DNA of 64,000 bases from Cryptomeria japonica (lineage: Eukaryota; Streptophyta; Pinopsida; Cupressales; Cupressaceae). Shown here in pieces: positions 57,401-64,000 of the stretch (positions are counted from its first letter, which is position 1; every line of letters begins with the position of its first letter). Below the pieces are notes generated by a model. The model was not told the DNA's origin, searched no databases, and saw only the letters and a list, made by a program, of their open reading frames with translations. The position numbers and the translations under genes were made by a program. The DNA is taken from contig NW_026729182.1 of NCBI RefSeq assembly GCF_030272615.1, forward strand, positions 93,001 through 157,000, read 5' to 3'.

Positions 57401-58085
57401 ATTTGATTGCCATTTCTTCTTGTTGGAGTTGTCCTTTCCTTGATTTCCTTTGTTCTCTTGATTTTCCACACTTAGAAGTCTTAATAATGCCCATGCTTAT
57501 CAACTTAGTTTGTTCTATCATCAACATTTTGGTGAAAGCATCAAATGTAGGCATTGTATAGCTTGAACCCATTGTCATCCTATGGGTTTGGAAACTAGAA
57601 ACAAATTTTGCGTATTCTTGTGGAAGCTTGCCGATCAAGTTGAAGATCAATTGAGTATCCTTCTTATCAATGTCACAATCCTTGAGTTGTACCCTCAACT
57701 CTTTTTCCTTAGTGACATAATCTTGTATAGTATCAAATTTCTTAGGATCTAACATGGTGAGATCACTACCAATTTGATATACCCTAATCTCATCAACTTG
57801 ACCATACAAGTCTTGAAACTTTTGCCAAGCATCCTTGATTAGAGTACATTTCTCAATATAAAAAATGAGATCTTTTGATACATACTTTCTTAAGGTACCA
57901 ATTTCCATGATATTTTTAGAGAGCCAATCCAAGTGACCAACAGGATCAATCTTAGGATCAGTGGGAGAAACAATAGTTCCATCAATGTAATGAGTTAGTC
58001 CTTTTTCCATAAGTTTACTCCATGCATCAATTTTCCAAGTACCATTATTATGAGGAGTTAAGAAAGGAAACTTAGAAGAACCCAT
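57396..58085 (-). CDS. gag of the second copia element
   Basis: An open frame of about 229 codons from ATG 58085 (MGSSKFPFLTPHNNGTWK). Motifs: HLDWLSKNIMEIGTL, CTLIKDAWQKFQDLYGQVDE, LKDCDIDKKDTQLIFNLIGK, FVSSFQTHRMTMGSSYTMP, MLMIEQTKLISMGI. An in-frame ATG further up at 58139 exists, but the nested element's conserved start is MGxxKFP. No stop interrupts it, although the rest of the polyprotein is missing. Confidence 0.8.
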   Translation of the reverse strand: MGSSKFPFLTPHNNGTWKIDAWSKLMEKGLTHYIDGTIVSPTDPKIDPVGHLDWLSKNIMEIGTLRKYVSKDLIFYIEKCTLIKDAWQKFQDLYGQVDEIRVYQIGSDLTMLDPKKFDTIQDYVTKEKELRVQLKDCDIDKKDTQLIFNLIGKLPQEYAKFVSSFQTHRMTMGSSYTMPTFDAFTKMLMIEQTKLISMGIIKTSKCGKSREQRKSRKGQLQQEEMAIKS

Positions 58086-58899
58086 AGTAGCAAAAAGGGA
58101 AAAACACAAGATAGAGAGAGGCACAATCACACAAGACACCCCACCAAATTACTCAATCAAGAAACCCCCCCAAAATCATGATTTGGCACTTTATACTTAG
58201 TGCATGTACAATGGGCCACTTACAAAACAAAGAAAGGTGGACTTCTGATGTCAACTTTACAACTTATCAAAATGAGATATGAGAGACTTCAACAAATACT
58301 GCTAGTGATCTAAACTGAGATCCAAGCAAAATACAATTAACAAATAGGCCAAAAAATGACCAAATATTGAAAGTACAATTTCTACTCAAAGTCACTGCAA
58401 AAAATGACAGATAATGAAAGAAGACAAAAAATTATGCACTTTCAAAAAAATGGCACCTGTAAAAGAGTCCATATGAGCCCAAACGATGCCTCCAAAGTTG
58501 TAAAAATCGGGATTTCACGATTTCAAAAAAACTTGTATCTGAAAATCAGAAAATTTTTGCACCACTATACCGATCACGAAATCCTACCCCAAAACAAAAA
58601 AAAATTGCTAGAAAAAAGGAGTCCGGATGAGTGAGATATCACTATTTGAAAATTGCCTGCAAAATTACAATTTCTGGAAAATTTCCGTCGCAGCTTCAAA
58701 CTTCAACCTCTAGATTTGGCCTTTGATGTCCGATTTGGATGAAACAAAAGACAAAATTGACTTTATTGGACCTCCTCAATCCAATGATAACCTCATATTT
58801 GACCCATCAAGCTTCAATAATAACCTGCAATATAAAGCTCCAAAATACACAACCCCAAATTGCATCAAATTTATTTCAATTGGCAAACCAATGACACTG

Positions 58900-58916
58900 T
58901 AATGGCTCTAATACCA
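58900..58916 (-). other. primer binding site of the second copia element
   Basis: Minus-strand TGGTATTAGAGCCATTA, one base from the initiator-Met type site, directly at the end of the 5' LTR. Confidence 0.88.
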
Positions 58917-59378
58917 TGTGACATTTTGCCAAGATCAAGAGGCAATGAAAATCATAAATAAGAGAGAACAAAATAGATGATAGGAATAAACTATATTCTA
59001 TCAAAGATGAAAATATTGATAAACTGGATCATCAATCGTTACATACAATGAATATGTCTACATATATAGGCAAGGCTATATGGATATGTGAGCACACAAA
59101 CATGACATGTGGCTCAATAAGAAACAAGGGTAGGTAGGAAATAGGTGTGGGTAGTTAGGAGAAACAATATGATATTCCACATGAGGTGGATCACCCACTG
59201 AATGTGGAATGTAACATCAAGATAAGTCCACAAAAGGTGGAAATTCTCCTACACACACTATCCCAATGTGTTAAAAACACCCAAGTGTCTCATACCCAAA
59301 CTACTATGAAATGCATTTCCTAAGTAAAATTAAGTAAGGTGTAATAATATCCATGATGAATAATTATTTACACCAATA
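58917..59378 (-). repeat. 5' LTR of the second copia element
   Basis: 462 bp; the outer end reads CCAATA instead of CCAACA, one substitution in the terminal CA. Immediately followed by the ATTTT target repeat. Confidence 0.88.
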
Positions 59379-59383
59379 ATTTT

Positions 59384-61499
59384 TAATTAAATGCATTTAC
59401 AACTATACATTCAATTTAAATGTACAATACAACTATATGAAATTTTTAATAGAATTTACTTCAATATTTATTGACTAGTCTGGTTGAATTTTTATTGTGA
59501 ATGCGAATGCCACAGGTATTTAGTCAATCTTGTGTTCATACGTTAGGAAATTGTAAATAGTGCATGTCTTCCTTGTGTGGTTAGTCTAAGAAAATTTTTA
59601 TTTATTATTTAATTTAATACATATAAATCTTATTAAGTTGCACCAAAAATGGATGTTCAATCTATTGTTTATGATTCAAGAATCCTTTGAATATTTCAAT
59701 TATTTGTAGCACTATGGTTGTGTTTAGTTAAGAAAAGAAATTAGTTACATTGAGATCTATTTGCTTATATGCGTTATTTTATTCTAATAGAATTTCAAGA
59801 TGAGGATTTATAAACCATATTCCTTTCTTACCCCATCTTTTGATATTTTTTTAAAAATAAAATCTAAAATCAAAACAAATATTCAAAAGTGTAAAAAAAT
59901 TATATATCTTACCTTGAGTGTTTGGTGTGAAATATTTGTCACTAACTTATAGTATTTCTCTATATATTAATATATATACATAAATTAAATACCAATTTAC
60001 ATTATTTTTACTCTCCTTTTTTATTAAAATTTTTTTTTTTAATTATTTAAGTTATATGTCATAGATCAAATATAATGTGATGAAATAATCAATTAAATGT
60101 AATATAATAATTTTATTTATGCAATCCATCCTTTCCATTTTCCTATATTGACATTATTTGATACATCTATCAATGTATAATAAATAAATATTTGTAATTA
60201 ACTCATACTAATATAGTAGTGCATTTAGTTCTATTCTTTTTACAATTTATTATGAAATCCAATTAATGATCTTGGAAATAAATATGAGATGTTGGCACTC
60301 ACATTTTTTTTTCATTTCTAACAATCATTTAGCTTTAATATTTATATTTAAATATTTTAAAATAAACATGTTTGACTTAACTACTAATAAAATTATTTTC
60401 AAACAATTGATATCATCAATTGTGATTTTCATTGGATTTATGTTATTTTACAATTTAGATTTGTTTAGATTTTTTTTAAACAATTCTACATGACTTTAGA
60501 AATAGTTAAATGATGTGGAGGAAAAACAAACTATTAAAAAAATGTTTTTTTGTTCATCTATTGTATTCAAAAAAGTTTTTTATGTGTAAAAATAATAAAC
60601 CAAAATTTTTCATTTTGTATTTAAAAAATGTTCAATAAAAATTTCAAATTACTCAAAAGTTATTATGTGGAGAGGCTTCTAGATATTTAAGTATAATCAA
60701 ACACATATGATTTATAGTTGTACATGTATATGATTTATACTCAAGTATAATATAATAATAAACACATGCATATATATAAAGTATAATCTAACGTGCACAT
60801 GATATAATCTGAATACATGGCAATATAAAGTAAGTCCAAGAATAAAATCTCAATATAAAGTAACTCTGAATACATAGCAATGTAAAGCAAGTCTGAATGT
60901 AGCAATACGTGCATGTCTAGATGAAATTCTAGAATGCATATATAAAAATATAAACAGATGAGCTATAAAGTGGCCAATCAACATGCATCATGTCGGCCTC
61001 AAACAGAGCAACCGTCTGAGTGACAGTCCTGATGAGAGTCTGCATGTCTAATAGACCCCTGTAAAAGTAGAATTTATATTTAAATATTAAAAATATATCT
61101 AGACATGTATGAATATTAAATTTAAATAATAAAATAGACTAGAGTAAATTAAAATATATTCTAACACACATGTACTTACAAAATCCACAACTAACCTGTC
61201 CACTAGCAGGTGTAGCATCCAAAGCATCTCGCCTACGCACACGTGGCTCTGAACTCAAGCTAGGAGTGACATGAGGTACTGTTGTACATACACATTTATA
61301 TTTTAGGATTTCTTTGAACAATAAATGATACTTATTTAAAGTTATTTATTAAATCTTAAAAATTGCATGTACATCCTTTTAAAAATTATGCGCATGTACA
61401 CACCTATGTATCAGGAGCCTATATAGTCTGATCATCTCCTATGGTCATATCAACCACATCATTCATGCATGCATATCTCTCTCTACCTGTATGAATGAT
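59384..61499. other. AT-rich region without a gene
   Basis: Very AT-rich with several homopolymer runs. 60680-60960 holds short repeats of ATATAAAGTAAG/TCTGAATACATAGCAAT. Nothing here supports a coding gene. Confidence 0.5.
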
Positions 61500-62826
61500 T
61501 GAGGAGTGTAAGGGGCTAACTATATGACTAGGAATCGATGAAGTGTCTGATGTGAGTAGCATATCCATTAAACCATTCTGGCTTAGACCTCGTAACTACT
61601 TCTCAAATGAATCCAAGTCCTCATTTGTCATATGGACTTGATTAGCCCTTATATGCTCCATTGCTTCAACAGAGTGATCTGTAGGTGGGTCACAAGAAGC
61701 ATATGTAGAGTGATGAGAATGATGTGACCGTCTTGGCGTATGCGCGATGCAGTAGCCTGCATGTCTCTAAGAATCTCAACTCTAATAGCAGCCAATGGTA
61801 TCCCAAGTCGAGATGAAATAAACCGATATGAATGTAAAAATTCCTCACATAGATACTGTGACATCTGTACATGTCTAGCACCTCCGTCTATAGCCACTAC
61901 ATCATCTGTCGAGGGGATGCCAACAATAACATACTAATCTAAATCTCAAGCCACCCCATGACCGAAAGATGCATTTGTGGATGATCTGGAATGTTGTCGG
62001 CTCATCATATATCTACCCAACCCATCTAATGATATGGTGGCTTTTATTGATGTAATATATTCAATCCTATTAATTGCTTCTCTTTATGAAACAATCACAA
62101 CATGATCTATTGTGGGGGAGAGGGCCGGGGCTATCGCCAGAAATCTCTCACCAGCAAGCTCCCTATGTTTGGGTGGAGCTCTATCACACCTACAATATGC
62201 ATCTCTATCAGCAATATTTCCCCTCCCCTATCCATAATATCTGGGAATGTCAAGGTAATTGGGTTTCAGCTAACAGTGAACCTCAACATAGACCTATTGT
62301 GCAAAGTATAACAACATTTGGTCATTATTAGGATAATGACCATGGGCAGCTAAGAAGCGTGGGTAAATCAACTCTGCAACCTGTGGATCAATGCATCGTG
62401 TCACCCGATATCCTCTCACCTTCTTCTTCTCCTAATATTGTGGAAAACATCTCTCCTTAATAGTTTCCTTCGAGATTGCCCCCAACACGTCCGCAAAGGA
62501 ATGAGGACCCCTCACCTTAGCCCTCAACTGTCTATATATAGAATCTATAACCTATGGTGAAAATGAGGTGTGGCTAACTATATGATCCCTCAAAGACTAT
62601 AAACTCCTAAAATGGATTCGCATGTACTCTTATACAGGGCATCAGTCTGTGGGTCATCTAAAATACCTCTCAATTTCCTCACCTCATGGTCACTACAATG
62701 GAAAATGGTATCGATATCAAGGAGAGGGTCCTTATCAGGAGCCCATGGAGGTGGATCGTAACCAGGAGCCTCTGCATCAAGATCTTGATAAAAAATAGGT
62801 ACATGGCCCGGATCCTGATCCTCCAT
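61500..62826 (-). pseudogene. unrecognised decayed protein-coding sequence
   Basis: From ATG 62824-62826 one frame reads MEDQDPGHVPIFYQDLDAEA, then FHCSDHEVRKLRGILDDPQT, and after stops continues as LRAKVRGPHSFADVLGAISK, ERCFPQY and RVTRCIDPQVAELIYPRFLA down to about 62340. A related stretch near 61900-61650 reads VVAIDGGARHVQMSQYLCEE and LGIPLAAIRVEILRDMQATA. The in-frame stops are mostly TAG and TAA. I do not recognise the family; the spread suggests a multi-exon gene or a DNA-transposon protein. Confidence 0.45.
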
Positions 62827-62899
62827 CTATCTAGGTAGATCATAAAGTTAAAATTTATGTAAGCACACACACATGAAGTTCATTCAATTTAAAACATTA

Positions 62900-63420
62900 A
62901 ATTAAAATTAGTTAAATTATATATAGAGAGAGAGATCATTAATCTTGAGCTCATTAACTTAAAATGTACACATATGACTTGTACTCAAACAATTCATCTA
63001 TATACATGAAGTTCTGACATATTTTGTCTATATACATGAAGTTATCGCATAATTCAAATTTAAATAAATTATTTTAAAGAGTGCGAGAGGGAGATCATTA
63101 AAAATATATAAATTTATCTATATATCACATACATACATTTTAAATTATTTAAACATTAATGAGAGAGAGAGGGAGATCATTTTCATGGCAGAGAGAGAGA
63201 TATCATTAATTTCAAAGAGAGAATCATTAAAGATATATACATGTACTAAATTAAAACATAATTTTTAAAAATTAAAACACATGCTGAGAAAATTAAGGGA
63301 AGAGAGCTCAAAAGACTAAATCATGTACATGTATATACTAATTCAAATACATGCCGATTAAATTAAGGGACTTGAGAGAAAATCTTGACTAAATCACAAT
63401 GTGATAAGTATGTGGTCAAA
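62900..63420. repeat. GAGAGA-rich block
   Basis: Repeated GAGAGAGAGATCATTA motifs (62925, 63080, 63160, 63190, 63220) with AT-rich spacers. It precedes the satellite array. Confidence 0.6.
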
Positions 63421-63424
63421 TAGG

Positions 63425-64000
63425 GTCCTCAGGGGTATATTATAAACATTAGGATGTTATAAGGGTCATAAGTGGTCGTAAGGGGTCACACATGTCTTAG
63501 AATACATGTGTGACCCCTTAGGACCACATATGACCCCTTTGGACACTTTGTGATGGACTAAGGGGTATGTCGTACACACATGATGTAATAAGGGGTCATA
63601 TGTGGTCCTAAGGGGTCACACATGTGTTAGAAAAAACTGTCTGACCCCTTAGGACCACATATGACCCCTTAGGACACTATGTGACCTTAAGGGGTATGTC
63701 GTACACACTAGGATGTTATAAGGGGTCATATGTGCTCCTAAGGGATCACACATGTGTTAGAAAACATGTGTGACCCCTTATGACCACATATGAATCCTTA
63801 GGACACTATGCGATTCTAAGAGGTATGTTGTACACACTAAGATATTATAAGGGGTCATATGTGGTCATAAGGGTCACGCATGTGTTAGAAAACATGAGTG
63901 GCCCCTTATGACTTCATATGATGTTTTATGACACTATATGATCCTAATGGGTATGTTGTATACACTAGGATGTTATAAGGTGTCATATGTGGTCCTAAGG
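63425..64000. repeat. 129-bp satellite with long dyad symmetry
   Basis: GATGTTATAAGGGGTCA-type starts fall at 63453, 63582, 63712, 63841 and 63969, a period of 128-130 bp. Each unit contains an inverted repeat with arms of about 36 bases around TTAGAAA: AAGGGGTCATATGTGGTCC and ACACATG on one side, their complement on the other. The array continues past the window end. Confidence 0.92.

Larger units (their letters stand above)
55090..59378 (-). mobile_element. 4.3 kb non-autonomous copia element, same family as 42171-45638
   Basis: LTRs at 55090-55546 and 58917-59378 are flanked by perfect ATTTT repeats (55085-55089, 59379-59383). Inside: primer site, gag, a degenerate knuckle, the start of protease, an internal LTR fragment and an acidic ORF. 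RT, integrase and RNase H are absent. LTR and gag sequences match the nested element, so this is one family with at least two structures. It probably moves only with help from an autonomous copia. Confidence 0.9.

Noticed and set aside
63425-64000. The terminal repeats as a CRISPR array
   Set aside because: The 129-bp units are contiguous, with no unique spacers, in a plant genome.

Overview
The window looks like intergenic DNA from a large, repeat-rich plant genome, most likely a gymnosperm. That assignment is inference: it rests on the plant-specific families seen (Athila- and Tat-type Ty3 elements, Ty1/copia, L1-type LINEs with an RNase H domain, plant mobile domain, F-box/LRR), the high A+T content, and very old elements broken mainly by point mutations. 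There are no bacterial operons, no CRISPR array and no rRNA or tRNA genes that I can see. One host gene appears intact: an F-box/LRR gene at 14277-15763 with one intron.

Layout. 1-8525 is the 5' part of an Athila-like Ty3 element on the minus strand (LTR, tRNA-Asp-type primer site, gag, protease, RT, RNase H, integrase, extra 3' ORF). 8526-9175 is an LTR-like block facing the other way. 9175-13355 is a 5'-truncated LINE (minus) with an additional ORF after its RNase H. 13357-19062 is the F-box locus with flanking repeats and a 1.2 kb long-inverted-repeat element. 19063-20905 is a truncated copia element. 20906-24700 is mostly non-coding, with a solo LTR. 24700-30420 is a second, fuller LINE (minus) with the same extra ORF. 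30554-31493 is another LTR of the solo-LTR family.

31673-51937 is a 20.3 kb Tat-type Ty3 element (minus) with matching LTR ends and a near-perfect GATAT/GATAC target duplication. It encodes gag, protease, a G-patch, RT, two RNase H domains and integrase. A plant-mobile-domain ORF lies on the opposite strand downstream of integrase. A 3.5 kb non-autonomous copia element (42171-45638) is nested in it. 51938-53800 is a second copy of the DNA around the F-box locus, without the F-box gene but with a 164-bp MITE. 53813-54813 is a decayed spliced gene with a 160-bp tandem duplication. 55090-59378 is a second member of the nested copia family, with perfect ATTTT target repeats. 59384-64000 is AT-rich DNA with an unrecognised decayed ORF (61500-62826) and, at the end, a 129-bp satellite whose units fold into long hairpins.

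The most interesting signal is a protein family that recurs as an extra 3' ORF in three unrelated-backbone retroelements here: the Athila-like element and both LINEs. In the first LINE it is joined to the RNase H ORF by a TAATG stop-start overlap. Second is the Tat element with its antisense plant-mobile-domain gene. Third is the duplicated F-box locus, whose two copies share a retroelement border and so must have been duplicated after that insertion.
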